Source: Muribaculaceae bacterium
Lineage (GTDB): Bacteria > Bacteroidota > Bacteroidia > Bacteroidales > Muribaculaceae
Length of the DNA: 64,000 bases
Direction: 5' to 3'
NCBI GenBank assembly: GCA_023667285.1
Contig: JAMPAK010000001.1
Coordinates: 964,324-1,028,323 of the forward strand
The position numbers and the translations under genes were made by a program. Shown here in pieces: positions 16,086-25,504 of the stretch. The first letter of the stretch is position 1. Every line of letters begins with the position of its first letter. The notes below the pieces were generated by a model that ran no database searches, had not been told where the DNA came from, and saw only the letters and a list, made by a program, of their open reading frames with translations.

Positions 16086-17567
16086 TTATTTCTTGTTGCG
16101 GTTGCGCCAGAGGGCTGTCATGTCCTCGAGGGTCTTGCCCTTAGTCTCGGGAACGAGGCGGGCCACAAACCATGCGGCTATGACGCAGATGACACCGTAG
16201 AGAGCGTAGGCGAACATGTGGCCGAACTTATCGCCCATGCCGAGTCCCTGCATGTTATACATGGGGACGAAGGTCGATGAGACGATGAAGTTGAATATCC
16301 ACTGGAAGGCCACTGCGATGGCCACGGCCTGGGAGCGGATGGTGTTGGGGAAGATCTCTGCGATGAGAACCCAGCAGATGGGACCCCATGAGAACATGAA
16401 CGAGGCTGAGTAGACCATGATTGAGACTACGGGCACGATGGGAGCGGTCTCGACAACGTTTGAGAGAGCCACACCGAAGGCGCCGATGGCCATGCCGATG
16501 GAGCCCCAGATGAGGAGGGGCTTGCGGCCGAGTTTCTCAACAGTGAATACAGCCACGAGGGTGAACGATATGTTGACGATGCCCATGATGACGGTCTGAA
16601 CCATCGGATTGCCCATGTTCATCGACTCGAAGATGCGGGGAGCATAGTAGAGGACGGCATTGATGCCCACTGCCTGCTGGAACACTGAGAGCATGACTCC
16701 AACGAAGATGACCATGACGCCAAACGAGAAGAGGTTCTCGCTCTTGACATCGACAGATGTCTTGATTTGATTCAGGATCTCCTTGGCCTTATCGTAGCCA
16801 TTGATGTGAGATAGCACCATGAGGGCCTTGTCGTCCTGACCGGTGAGGGCGAGATAGCGTGGAGACTCAGGCACGAGACACACGAGGAGGGTGAAGAGAC
16901 CGGCCACGATGGCCTCTGAGCCGAACATATAGCGCCATCCGGTGGCTATGGTCCAGGGGTCGGATGACTCTGAGACTCGGTAGATGGTCTCACCAATTTT
17001 CTCGATGACGGGTTGTGTGTGCTCGCCGAGGATGAGGAAATTGACGAAGTAGACCACGAGCTGACCGAAGATGATGGCAAACTGGTTCCAGGACACGAGG
17101 GTGCCGCGGAGGTTTGAGGGAGCTACCTCAGCGATATACATGGGGCAGATGGCCGATGCGAGACCTACGCCAATGCCGCCGAGGACACGATAGATATTGA
17201 ATGCGACGAGCAGGGAGGCTGTGGGGACTCCGTGGTCGAAGAACATGAATTCAGGAGCATAGCTGCCGAGGGCAGAGAGGAAGAAGAACACGCCGGCGAT
17301 GGCGAGACTCTTCTTGCGGCCAAACATTGTGGCGAAAAATCCGGAGAAAGCCGAGCCGAGAATACAACCCAGAAGGGCGCTGGAGGAGGTGATTCCGTGA
17401 ATGGTGTCGGTGTAGACAAAGTCCTTTGCGCCAAGGAAGAAGGCTTGCAGGCCTTTCTCGGCACCAGAGATTACGGCTGTGTCATAGCCGAACAGCAGAC
17501 CTCCGAGCACCGCCACGAGGACGATGGAAAAGAGATATGCCTTGCTTCCGTTGCGGGGGTAGTCCAT
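16086..17567 (-). CDS. xylE: Sugar:proton symporter, XylE-like
   Basis: A 493-residue major facilitator superfamily sugar porter with twelve predicted membrane helices. It has the family signatures GYDTAVISGAEKGL near the N-terminus, FGRKKS after helix 2, PESPRYL in the central loop, QQAVGINAVLYYAP in helix 7, EKLGRKPLL and VPETKGKTLEDM at the C-terminus. The position beside xylA and xylB makes xylose the likely substrate. It is separated from xylA by 111 bp holding a GC-rich hairpin, so its expression may be lower than that of the two enzymes. Confidence 0.92.
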   Translation of the reverse strand: MDYPRNGSKAYLFSIVLVAVLGGLLFGYDTAVISGAEKGLQAFFLGAKDFVYTDTIHGITSSSALLGCILGSAFSGFFATMFGRKKSLAIAGVFFFLSALGSYAPEFMFFDHGVPTASLLVAFNIYRVLGGIGVGLASAICPMYIAEVAPSNLRGTLVSWNQFAIIFGQLVVYFVNFLILGEHTQPVIEKIGETIYRVSESSDPWTIATGWRYMFGSEAIVAGLFTLLVCLVPESPRYLALTGQDDKALMVLSHINGYDKAKEILNQIKTSVDVKSENLFSFGVMVIFVGVMLSVFQQAVGINAVLYYAPRIFESMNMGNPMVQTVIMGIVNISFTLVAVFTVEKLGRKPLLIWGSIGMAIGAFGVALSNVVETAPIVPVVSIMVYSASFMFSWGPICWVLIAEIFPNTIRSQAVAIAVAFQWIFNFIVSSTFVPMYNMQGLGMGDKFGHMFAYALYGVICVIAAWFVARLVPETKGKTLEDMTALWRNRNKK

Positions 17568-17618
17568 GGTAGATTAAGGGAGTGAGATGTTGAAAAGTGA
17601 ATAAAGGTATGCCGGCAT

Positions 17619-17644
17619 CCCGGCCCCTCCTCGGGAGGGGCGGG
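17619..17644 (-). terminator. GC-rich hairpin between xylA and the symporter gene
   Basis: A 7-bp perfect stem (CCCCTCC/GGAGGGG, loop TCG), extended by further pairs across one mismatch, lies between the two genes. No long T run follows, so it is more likely an mRNA-stabilising or attenuating element than a full terminator. Confidence 0.5.
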
Positions 17645-17678
17645 ACACCCGCACACCGGTATGTGTGATGGATGGAGA

Positions 17679-18995
17679 TTAGCAATACATGTTGATGATT
17701 GCCTCGTAGAGCTCCTGCTTGCCTGAGGTCATCTTGGGCTCGGGCTGAGTCTTTGCATAGGCCACGACGTCCTCGAGGGTAAGCTTGCCCTCCTCAAACT
17801 TCTTGCCCTCGCCGGCGTCAAACGAAGCGTAGCGCTCCTTGAGCATGCCGCAGAGGGGTGACTTCTCGATGATCTCGACTGCACACTCGAGCGCGCGGGC
17901 CATGGCGTCCATGCCGGCGATGTGAGCGATGAAGATGTCCTCGAGGTCAGTTGAGTTGCGACGGGTCTTGGCGTCGAAGTTTGTGCCGCCGTTGCCGAGG
18001 CCGCCGTTGCGTACAATCTGCATCATGGCCTGGGTGAGCTCGTAGTTGTCCACAGGGAACTGGTCAGTGTCCCAGCCGTTCTGATAGTCGCCGCGGTTAG
18101 CGTCGATGCTGCCGAGCATGTTGTTGTCGACGGCGACACAGAGCTCATGCTCGAATGTGTGGCCAGCGAGAGTGGCGTGGTTCACCTCGATGTTCACCTT
18201 GAAGTCCTTGTCGAGGCCGTTGGCCTTGAGGAAGCCTACAACAGTCTCGGTGTCGACGTCATACTGGTGCTTGCTTGGCTCCATGGGTTTGGGTTCGATG
18301 AGGAATGTGCCTGTGAAACCCTTTGAGCGTGCATAGTCGCGGGCCATCTTGAGCATGGTGGCGAGGTGTTCCTTCTCACGCTTCTGGTCTGTGTTGAGGA
18401 GGCTCATGTAGCCTTCGCGGCCACCCCAGAACACATAGTTCTGACCGCCGAGGGCGATGGTGGCGTCGATGGCGTTCTTGATCTGGACAGCAGCACGGGC
18501 CACAACGTCGAAGTCGGGGTTTGTGGCGGCGCCGTTCATGTAGCGGCCGTTGCCGAAGACGTTTGCAGTGCCCCAGAGGTTCTTGATGCCGGTGGCGGCC
18601 ATCTTCTCCTTGAGGTAAGCGACAATCTCCTTCATGCGGGCCTCATAGCTGTCGATGTCGCCGAGGTCACCGATGAGGTCTGTGTCGTGGAAGCAGAAAT
18701 ATTCGACACCGAGTTTCTGCATGATCTCGAAGCCGGCGTCGGCCTTCTGCTTTGCCACTGTCATGACATCCTCGCCTTCGTTCCAGGGGAACTTCTTGGT
18801 ACCTGTGCCGAACTGGTCGCCGCCCTCAGCGCAGAGAGTGTGCCACCATGCCATGGCAAACTTGAGCCATTCCTTCATGGGTTTGCCGAGGATCATCTTT
18901 TCAGCGTCATAGTAACGGTATGCGAGGGGATTCTTTGAATCTTTGCCCTCAAACTTGATTTTCCCAATCTCGGGGAAATATTCTTTCACTGCCAT
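17679..18995 (-). CDS. xylA: Xylose isomerase
   Basis: Converts D-xylose to D-xylulose in the cytosol. The 438-residue protein has the metal and substrate motifs of class II xylose isomerases: FCFHDTDL with the catalytic His, WGGREGY, LIEPKPMEPSKHQYD with metal-binding Glu, VNHATLAGHTFEHE and GSIDANRGD. The length is normal for the larger Bacteroidetes type. It lies 46 bp after xylB on the same strand. Confidence 0.98.
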   Translation of the reverse strand: MAVKEYFPEIGKIKFEGKDSKNPLAYRYYDAEKMILGKPMKEWLKFAMAWWHTLCAEGGDQFGTGTKKFPWNEGEDVMTVAKQKADAGFEIMQKLGVEYFCFHDTDLIGDLGDIDSYEARMKEIVAYLKEKMAATGIKNLWGTANVFGNGRYMNGAATNPDFDVVARAAVQIKNAIDATIALGGQNYVFWGGREGYMSLLNTDQKREKEHLATMLKMARDYARSKGFTGTFLIEPKPMEPSKHQYDVDTETVVGFLKANGLDKDFKVNIEVNHATLAGHTFEHELCVAVDNNMLGSIDANRGDYQNGWDTDQFPVDNYELTQAMMQIVRNGGLGNGGTNFDAKTRRNSTDLEDIFIAHIAGMDAMARALECAVEIIEKSPLCGMLKERYASFDAGEGKKFEEGKLTLEDVVAYAKTQPEPKMTSGKQELYEAIINMYC

Positions 18996-19041
18996 TGTGA
19001 TAAAAAATTATTAGGTTTAGAATTATTTTTCAAATTTCGTG

Positions 19042-20532
19042 TCATGCCTTGAGGACGGCGGCGAGCCGTTGCTTCCAGAGGTCGTAGGCGGCGCGATAGG
19101 CGGCGCGGTCAGCCTCGACCGGCTCAATCACCTCAATCTTCTCGAGCGATGCAAACGCCTCGTTGTTGTCGGCATAGATTCCGGCGCCCATGCCTGCGCC
19201 CTTGGCAGCGCCGACGGAGCCGTCGGTGTCGTAGAGCTCGATGGTGGCGCCGCTCACACCGGCGAGGGTGTCGCGGAAGAGGGGCGAGAGGAACATGTTG
19301 GCATGTCCGGCATGAATCTTGCTGAGTTTCATGCCCATCTGCTCCATGATCTCCATGCCATACATGAATGAGAAGACGATTCCCTCCTGCTCGGCGCGGA
19401 GAAGATGACTCTTGTCGTGGGTGAGGAAGTTGACTCCATGGATGGAAGCACCCACCTCTTTATTGCGCAACACACGCTCGGCGCCGTTGCCGAAGGGAAT
19501 CACTGAGACTCCGGCGGAGCCTATGGGAGCCTTGGCGGCGAGGTCGTTCATGCCGGGATAAGATATGCCTTCCGGCGCAATCACGCGCTTGGACCATGAG
19601 TTGAGAATGCCTGTTCCGTTGATGCAGAGCAGCACTCCGAGACGAGTCTGCTCAGGGGTGTGGTTGACGTGGGCGAATGTGTTGACGCGGCTCTGGGGGT
19701 CGTAGTTGACGTCGCCAAGCACACCATAGACTACGCCTGAGGTGCCTGCGGTCGATGCGACCTCGCCGGGGTTGAACACATTGAGAGAGAGGGCATTGTT
19801 GGGCTGGTCGCCAGCGCGATAGCTGACGGGGGTGCCGGGAGCCAGGCCGAGCTCGGCGGCGGCCTCAGGTGTCACCTCACCCTGGATTGAGAATGTGGGG
19901 ACAATCTCCGGGAGGATGTCCGGGTCAAAGCCGAGATAGTCGAGCAGGAAGGCTGCGGGGCGCGATTCCTTGAAGTCCCAGAGCATCATCTCTGAGAGGC
20001 CTGAGAGGGTTGTGCAGAGACGCCCTGTGAGACGCATGGCGGCATAGTCGCCGGGGAGCATTATCTTATAGATCTTCTCAAATATCTCAGGCTCGTTCTC
20101 CTTGACCCATGCCAGTTTTGTGGCTGTGAAGTTGCCTGGAGAGTTGAGGAGGGTGCTCAGGCATGCTGTCTCACCGAGTTCGGTGAAGGCTTTCTCACCA
20201 TAGGGGACACCGCGGGAGTCACACCAGATGATGGCGGGGCGCAGGGGCTGAAGGTCCTTGTCGACAACAACGAGGCCGTGCATCTGATAAGATATGCCGA
20301 TGGCGGCGATATCCTTGGGGTCAATCTTAGAGGATGCGAGCACTGAGGCTGTAGCCTCCTTCATGCAGTCCCACCACTGCTGCGGGCGCTGCTCGGCCCA
20401 TCCGGGACGGAGCGCGATGATCTCCGCCTCTGTGCGAGGATAGAAATCGGAGGCCACGGTCTTGCCGCTCTGAGCGTCGACCAGGCTGGCCTTGACAGAC
20501 GAACTGCCTATGTCATATCCGAGAAGATACAT
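19042..20532 (-). CDS. xylB: Xylulokinase
   Basis: Phosphorylates D-xylulose to xylulose 5-phosphate for entry to the pentose phosphate pathway. The 496-residue FGGY-family kinase has the N-terminal phosphate-binding GYDIGSSSVKASLVD, the substrate motif SYQMHGLVVVD, WCDSRG, and the C-terminal GAAKGAGMGAGIYA signature. It follows the Nudix regulator by 5 bp and precedes xylA by 46 bp. Confidence 0.97.
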   Translation of the reverse strand: MYLLGYDIGSSSVKASLVDAQSGKTVASDFYPRTEAEIIALRPGWAEQRPQQWWDCMKEATASVLASSKIDPKDIAAIGISYQMHGLVVVDKDLQPLRPAIIWCDSRGVPYGEKAFTELGETACLSTLLNSPGNFTATKLAWVKENEPEIFEKIYKIMLPGDYAAMRLTGRLCTTLSGLSEMMLWDFKESRPAAFLLDYLGFDPDILPEIVPTFSIQGEVTPEAAAELGLAPGTPVSYRAGDQPNNALSLNVFNPGEVASTAGTSGVVYGVLGDVNYDPQSRVNTFAHVNHTPEQTRLGVLLCINGTGILNSWSKRVIAPEGISYPGMNDLAAKAPIGSAGVSVIPFGNGAERVLRNKEVGASIHGVNFLTHDKSHLLRAEQEGIVFSFMYGMEIMEQMGMKLSKIHAGHANMFLSPLFRDTLAGVSGATIELYDTDGSVGAAKGAGMGAGIYADNNEAFASLEKIEVIEPVEADRAAYRAAYDLWKQRLAAVLKA

Positions 20533-20537
20533 AGTTT

Positions 20538-21254
20538 TTATCGTGAGGTGTTATAGATTTTACGATCGAATTTGAAATAACGGGCAGCGCGGTGTGCCAC
20601 ACCCTTCTGTCGCTCCTCGAGAGCCACCACATATGGCATCTGGGCTATCTTCTTGTGGAAGTTTCGGACATCTAGGGGCTTGTTGTAGATAATCTCGGTG
20701 AGCATGCGCAGCTGTGAGGCTGTGAACTTCTTGGGCAGGAGGTCAAAGAGGATTGTGCGGTTGTTGTCGGCCTCGCGCCTCATGAACTTGAGGGCATCTC
20801 TGATGATGATGTTGTGGTCGAAAGCGAGGTGGCCGACGGCATTGACCGGCACCCACTCCACCTCCTCGCGCTCGGCCACGCGCATCATGGCGGAGTCGAG
20901 TTTCACCACGGCGAGATAAGCGATTGTGACGATGCTGTCGACATGAGCCTGCTGGGCGCGCTCGAGCCAGATGACGTCGCGGGGGTCTTTTGTGCGGTCC
21001 TTTGAGCCGAATGCCTTGAACTGTGCGAGTTTCACTTCCTTGACACCGGTGAGTTCCGTGAGCACACGGGCGGCAGCCTGGTCAAGGTCCTCATCTTTAT
21101 AAATGAGCGACCCCGGGAGTTTCATGTCGTTAAACTCACCGGCATGATCCTGGCCGTTTCGCTTCACGAGCAGCACACGCAGGCTCTCGCCGTCAAATCC
21201 GATGACGACACAGTCCACGGAGATATGGTTGTTAGCTAACGGAGTCATGGTCAT
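20538..21254 (-). CDS. Nudix-type sugar-responsive regulator (XylR/AraR-like, NrtR family)
   Basis: A 238-residue transcription factor with an N-terminal Nudix-fold effector domain and a C-terminal winged helix (FTASQLRMLTEIIYNKPLDVRNFHKKI). The Nudix box is degenerate: the REUxEExGU core reads RVLTELTGV, so two of three conserved glutamates are lost, as expected for a ligand sensor rather than a hydrolase. In Bacteroidetes, regulators of this family control arabinose and xylose genes. It heads the xylB-xylA cluster with a 5-bp gap, which supports control of its own operon by xylose or a phosphorylated intermediate. Confidence 0.87.
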   Translation of the reverse strand: MTMTPLANNHISVDCVVIGFDGESLRVLLVKRNGQDHAGEFNDMKLPGSLIYKDEDLDQAAARVLTELTGVKEVKLAQFKAFGSKDRTKDPRDVIWLERAQQAHVDSIVTIAYLAVVKLDSAMMRVAEREEVEWVPVNAVGHLAFDHNIIIRDALKFMRREADNNRTILFDLLPKKFTASQLRMLTEIIYNKPLDVRNFHKKIAQMPYVVALEERQKGVAHRAARYFKFDRKIYNTSR

Positions 21255-21647
21255 TGATAGATTATAGGCTTTTTGTGCGGGCCGTACCCGTGAGGAGGCC
21301 GTTTCCCGCTATGGTAATGACACCGCAAATTTACAAATCTTTTTTTGAATAATCAAAATAAAAACATGGCAAATACTGTGTTATAAAACATTAAAATATA
21401 CATTTTTAGTTTTCATATCCTCAACAATATCCCACCGCAGGGCGGAGGGTGCCTTCCAAAACACTGAACATCAAAACTTCACAAATGAAATGGCATTTTC
21501 TTCAACCTTTCCCAATGCCGATTGTTTAGAAAAATAGAAGGGAGGCTGAGACGCTCCTCCCGGACCGTGGCAAACAACATAAAACGATCAACTATCAAAC
21601 ACGTCTTCAACCAAAACATCAAAGAAAAACAACCAACACATTCTGTT
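21255..21647. other. 393-bp divergent intergenic region (xyl / ompA)
   Basis: The xyl-side promoter lies at 21325-21357. The remaining bases before the OmpA-family gene are AT-rich, then a leader with a small hairpin (GGGAGG/CCTCCC, near 21540-21562). I found no clear TAnnTTTG box for the OmpA gene. An in-frame ATG at 21522 gives no signal peptide and is taken as leader. Confidence 0.55.
21325..21357 (-). promoter_or_regulatory. Promoter of the xyl operon
   Basis: On the minus strand TTTG (21354-21357) and TAAATTTGC (21325-21333) are 20 bp apart, an excellent Bacteroidetes promoter, about 70 bp ahead of the regulator start. An operator for the regulator should overlap or follow it; I could not identify one with confidence. 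Confidence 0.65.
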
Positions 21648-22754
21648 ATGAAACGACTATTACTCGCGGCAGCCGCCATCACTTCAGGCTGTCTGTTCGG
21701 GATCAGCGCCCAGAACGTCATCGAACGCCCCACATTGGCTGACAACTGGAACATCGGTATCGACGCCGGTGTGACCACTCCCCTCAAGGGCCACTCCTTC
21801 TTCCAGAACATGCGTGGACAGTATGGTCTGCACTTCGGAAAACAGCTCACACCCATTATCGGCGCCGGTATCGAAGGCGCATGGGGTGTCAACACAACCC
21901 GCTCAGCCACAGCTTTCGACACCCAGTATGTGGGTCTCTACGGAACGGCTGACCTCATGACCCTCTTCGGAGGCTTCAGCTGCACACCGCGCTGCTTCAC
22001 CATCGACGCTGTTGTTGGTGCCGGCTGGCTGCACGGATACTATGCTCACGCTCACGACACCAATGACATGGGCGCCAAGTTTGGCCTCAACTTCAATTTC
22101 AATGTGTCTGAGAAGGTCAGCATCTCTCTTAAGCCGTCTGTGGTCTACAATGTCACCAACGGAAAGGCCGACCTCGATGCCAGAAGAGCCACATTCAACT
22201 GCATGGTGGGCATCAACTACAACTTCGGCCCCGGTTTCAAGTGTGTGAATGTTCCTCAGGACTACTCGGCTGACGTCGCCGCGCTCAACGCTCAGGTCAA
22301 CGCCCTGCGTGCCGACCTCGACGGAACCGCTGCCGCCCTTGCCGCCACAACTGCTGAGAACGCAGCCCTGGCTGCATCGCTCGCAGAGTGCCAGAACCGT
22401 CCCGCCACAGTAGTCGCCGACAGTACTCTCCAGTCTGTCCGCTACATCTTCTTCAAGATTGGCTCATCAGTCATCACTCCGGACCAGCAGCCTAACGTTG
22501 AGATGGTTGCGGCTTATCTCAACAACCACCCCGAGAGCATCGTAGTAGTCAAGGGTTATGCATCGCAGGATGGCAACCTCGATTTCAACCTCAAGCTCGC
22601 CGCCAAGCGTGCTGAGGCTGTGAAGACCGCCCTCATCAAGCGCTACAAGATCAACCCCGACCGCATCAAGGCAGAGGGTCAGGGCATCGGCCACATGTTC
22701 TCTGAGGAGTCATGGAACCGCGTTTCAATCTGTACGCTCGAGACTAACAAATAA
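21648..22754 (+). CDS. OmpA-family outer-membrane protein
   Basis: A 368-residue protein that should form an N-terminal outer-membrane barrel and bind peptidoglycan through a C-terminal OmpA domain. The start at 21648 gives a signal peptide (MKRLLLAAAAITSG, cleavage after ISAQ); an ATG 126 bp upstream would put 42 charged residues before it. The barrel covers about 20-200. An Ala/Asp/Leu helical linker follows (SADVAALNAQVNALRADL), then the OmpA domain with FFKIGSSVITPDQ, VKGYASQDG, AAKRAEAVKTAL and a divergent C-terminal end WNRVSICTLE. The gene stands alone, with a terminator behind it. Confidence 0.92.
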   Translation: MKRLLLAAAAITSGCLFGISAQNVIERPTLADNWNIGIDAGVTTPLKGHSFFQNMRGQYGLHFGKQLTPIIGAGIEGAWGVNTTRSATAFDTQYVGLYGTADLMTLFGGFSCTPRCFTIDAVVGAGWLHGYYAHAHDTNDMGAKFGLNFNFNVSEKVSISLKPSVVYNVTNGKADLDARRATFNCMVGINYNFGPGFKCVNVPQDYSADVAALNAQVNALRADLDGTAAALAATTAENAALAASLAECQNRPATVVADSTLQSVRYIFFKIGSSVITPDQQPNVEMVAAYLNNHPESIVVVKGYASQDGNLDFNLKLAAKRAEAVKTALIKRYKINPDRIKAEGQGIGHMFSEESWNRVSICTLETNK

Positions 22755-22777
22755 ACACTTCTAAGTGACACAATATT

Positions 22778-22816
22778 CAATCCCCCGACCGCTGCTAATG
22801 AGCGGCCGGGGGATTG
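22778..22816. terminator. Shared terminator of the OmpA-family and GH3 genes
   Basis: CAATCCCCCG pairs with CGGGGGATTG, extended by CCGCT/AGCGG across one mismatch. It sits between two convergent genes and could stop transcription from both sides, though the flanking T runs are weak. Confidence 0.65.
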
Positions 22817-22835
22817 TTCCATTTTATGGTGTGCC

Positions 22836-25358
22836 TCAAATGTTCACATCCACGCCATCGGTGGCCTCAGAAGAGGAGCCGATGAGCAGACGGTATGAGC
22901 CGGGGCGGGTAGTCATGCGGCCTGCGGAATGGTCATATGTGGCAAACTGGATCGGGGCGAGCGTGAACTTGACCTCGACGGTCTCCCCGGCTGGGATGGA
23001 GACGCGCTTGTAGGCGCGGAGAGCCTTGGATGGGCCTGAGGGGTCGGAGGGATTCTGGAGATATACCTGCACAACCTCGTCGCCGTCCATGGCGCCTGTG
23101 TTGGTGACGGGCACCGTGAGAAGGACATCGTCGCCTGAGCGCTCAGCCTTTGCCTCACCATATTTGAATGTGGTGTAGCTGAGGCCGTGGCCGAATGGAT
23201 AGAGGGGCTTGCCGGTAAAATAGCGGTAGGTGCGGCCCGCCATCGAATAGTCCTGGAAGTCGGGGAGCTGGTCGTCTGAGGCATAGAAGGTGACGGGGAG
23301 ACGCCCTGCGGGATTGTAGTCGCCGAAAAGCACCTCGGCCACGGCCTGTCCGCCTGCCTGTCCGGGATACCATGCCTGTAGAACGGCAGAGCTGATGGAG
23401 TCCTCGGGGGTGAGGGCTAAGGCAGAGCCTGAGCAGTTGACAAACACGACTTTCTTGCCTGCATCATGAGCGCGGCGGACGAGGTCGCGCTGGACAGCGG
23501 GAAGCTCGATGGTCTCGCGGTCGCCGCCACGGAATCCGGGGACAGTGACCTTCATCTCCTCGCCCTCTAGTTTGGGCGAGATGCCGCCAACGAATATCAC
23601 CACATCTGCATCGGCGAAGTCTATCACCTCTCTTGAGGGAGCAAGAACGTCAAACTTCAGAGCCGCATCGCCCTCATATGTACGGTAGTCTACCTCGATG
23701 TCGACGGGTATACCTTTCACAGCGTGGAACATATATGAGCCTGTATGAGCGTTTCGGCCGCCCGGCTCGCGGACTATCACCTCCTTGCCGTTGACCTTGA
23801 CGACCTCACGACCGAGGCCACCCTTTAGGTCGAGGATATAGTCGCCGTCCTCGTTGGGGATGAACTTGCCTGTATATCGGGCTGAGAAGTCAGTGAGGTT
23901 GACGCCGGGAGCAAAGACAGTGGCACCTCCGTTGTCGAAGCTGAGGGGCTGTGTGTAGGTGGCCTCGGCTGCGGGGGCTGAGGCGTCGGCGTCGCCATTC
24001 CAGTAAGTGCCCTTCATGCCTCCGTCAAAGAGATTGAACACTGAGACCTTGTCGGCGCTGACCACATGGTCGCATCCGCGGAGGTATCGGGCGTCGGGAT
24101 AATACTCGCGGATGCCGTCGAGGATTGTGGTGGTGAATGTGGGGAATCCGTTGTAGTTGCCCCACTGCATGGCAGAGTCAGCGGCATTCGGGCCCATCAC
24201 AAGCACTTTGAGGCCGGACTTGGCCAGGGGAAGGATGCCGTCGTTCTTGAGCATGGTCATAGACTTGCGGGCCATGTCGAGGGCTATCTGGCGGTGAGCC
24301 GGGATATCGACAGTGTTCTCGACGGTGAGGGTGTCCCAAGGCACGCTGGCATGGTCTATCTCGCCCAGACGGAAGCGCTCTGTGAGCACTCGGAGGACTG
24401 CCTGGTCAATGGCTGCCTCGGTGATCAGCCCCTGGTCGTAGGCTGCGCGGAGATTTTTGAAGAATGGGCCGCACTCGAGGTCGGTTCCGGATGCCACTGC
24501 GTCAGAGGTTGATTCGGCGTCAGAGGCGTGGGTGTGATGCCCCCAGTCGGCGGTAAAGTCGCGCATGGCCCAGCAGTCGGTGACGATGACGCGGTCATAG
24601 CCCCACTCGCCACGCAGAATCTGAGTGAGCAGGCGCTTGTTGGAGCAGCAAGGCTCACCTTCAAAACGGTTGTAGGCACACATCACCTGAGCCACGCCTG
24701 AGTCTACGAGAGCCTTGAATGAGGGGAGATATGTCTCCCAGAGGTCACGGGGATCGATATCCTTGGCGTCAAACTCGTGTCGGTTCCATTCAGGGCCGCT
24801 GTGGACGGCAAAGTGCTTGGCTCCCGCGAGGGTCTTGATGTAGGGTAGGTCGCGCGGGCCCTGCAGACCGCGCAGCACAGCCACACCCATTGTCTCTGTG
24901 AGCCACGGGTCCTCGCCATAGGTCTCCTGGCCTCGTCCCCAACGCGGGTCGCGGAAGATGTTGACATTAGGGGTCCAGAATGCCAGGCCCTCATAGCGCT
25001 TGATGCCGTCGCCGCTGTCGCGGAAACCGTTAAACTTGGCACGAGCCTCATCGCTCACCATAGTGAAAGCCTCTAGAACTGCGGCATCATCGAAGGTGGC
25101 AGCCATACCGATGGCCTGTGGAAGCACTGTGGCTGTCCCGGCGCGGGCCACACCGTGGAGAGCTTCGCTCCACCAGTTGAACTGCGGGATATTGAGACGC
25201 GGGATGGCGGGGGAGCCGTCCATCATCAGCGAGATTTTCTCATCGAGGGTGAGCTGCTGCAACATATCCTCGGCCTTCTGTCGGGCCGGATCCGGACTGG
25301 CTGCAAGCGCCGCCACGGCCAGGGAGGCTGTGGCCAGAAGGGTGGCAAGTCTTTTCAT
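22836..25358 (-). CDS. GH3 glycoside hydrolase, beta-xylosidase type
   Basis: An exported family 3 glycoside hydrolase of 840 residues, likely releasing xylose or glucose from short oligosaccharides in the periplasm. A signal peptide covers about residues 1-20. The substrate-pocket motifs NWWSEALHGVAR, RDPRWGRGQETYGEDP and KHFAVHSGPE, and the nucleophile Asp261 in IVTDCWAM, point to the xylosidase-like branch. A PA14-type insert lies at about 440-570 in the C-terminal sandwich domain, and a fibronectin-III-like domain ends the protein. The xyl genes nearby support xylo-oligosaccharides as substrate; beta-glucosidase activity remains possible. Confidence 0.92.
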   Translation of the reverse strand: MKRLATLLATASLAVAALAASPDPARQKAEDMLQQLTLDEKISLMMDGSPAIPRLNIPQFNWWSEALHGVARAGTATVLPQAIGMAATFDDAAVLEAFTMVSDEARAKFNGFRDSGDGIKRYEGLAFWTPNVNIFRDPRWGRGQETYGEDPWLTETMGVAVLRGLQGPRDLPYIKTLAGAKHFAVHSGPEWNRHEFDAKDIDPRDLWETYLPSFKALVDSGVAQVMCAYNRFEGEPCCSNKRLLTQILRGEWGYDRVIVTDCWAMRDFTADWGHHTHASDAESTSDAVASGTDLECGPFFKNLRAAYDQGLITEAAIDQAVLRVLTERFRLGEIDHASVPWDTLTVENTVDIPAHRQIALDMARKSMTMLKNDGILPLAKSGLKVLVMGPNAADSAMQWGNYNGFPTFTTTILDGIREYYPDARYLRGCDHVVSADKVSVFNLFDGGMKGTYWNGDADASAPAAEATYTQPLSFDNGGATVFAPGVNLTDFSARYTGKFIPNEDGDYILDLKGGLGREVVKVNGKEVIVREPGGRNAHTGSYMFHAVKGIPVDIEVDYRTYEGDAALKFDVLAPSREVIDFADADVVIFVGGISPKLEGEEMKVTVPGFRGGDRETIELPAVQRDLVRRAHDAGKKVVFVNCSGSALALTPEDSISSAVLQAWYPGQAGGQAVAEVLFGDYNPAGRLPVTFYASDDQLPDFQDYSMAGRTYRYFTGKPLYPFGHGLSYTTFKYGEAKAERSGDDVLLTVPVTNTGAMDGDEVVQVYLQNPSDPSGPSKALRAYKRVSIPAGETVEVKFTLAPIQFATYDHSAGRMTTRPGSYRLLIGSSSEATDGVDVNI

Positions 25359-25504
25359 GGCATTAAATATATATATTGTGTTTCTGACACAAAGGTATGT
25401 AAAATTTTCCGAAACTTCTACACTGGCATAGATATTTGCCTCTTCTTTGATCGAAAATCACTATATTTGTCAGCCGGTTTCAACATAGAAGACACAAACG
25501 TTTC

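Noticed and set aside
21522-21647. N-terminal extension of the OmpA-family protein
   Set aside because: 42 charged residues before a perfect signal peptide; the ATG at 21648 is the sensible start.
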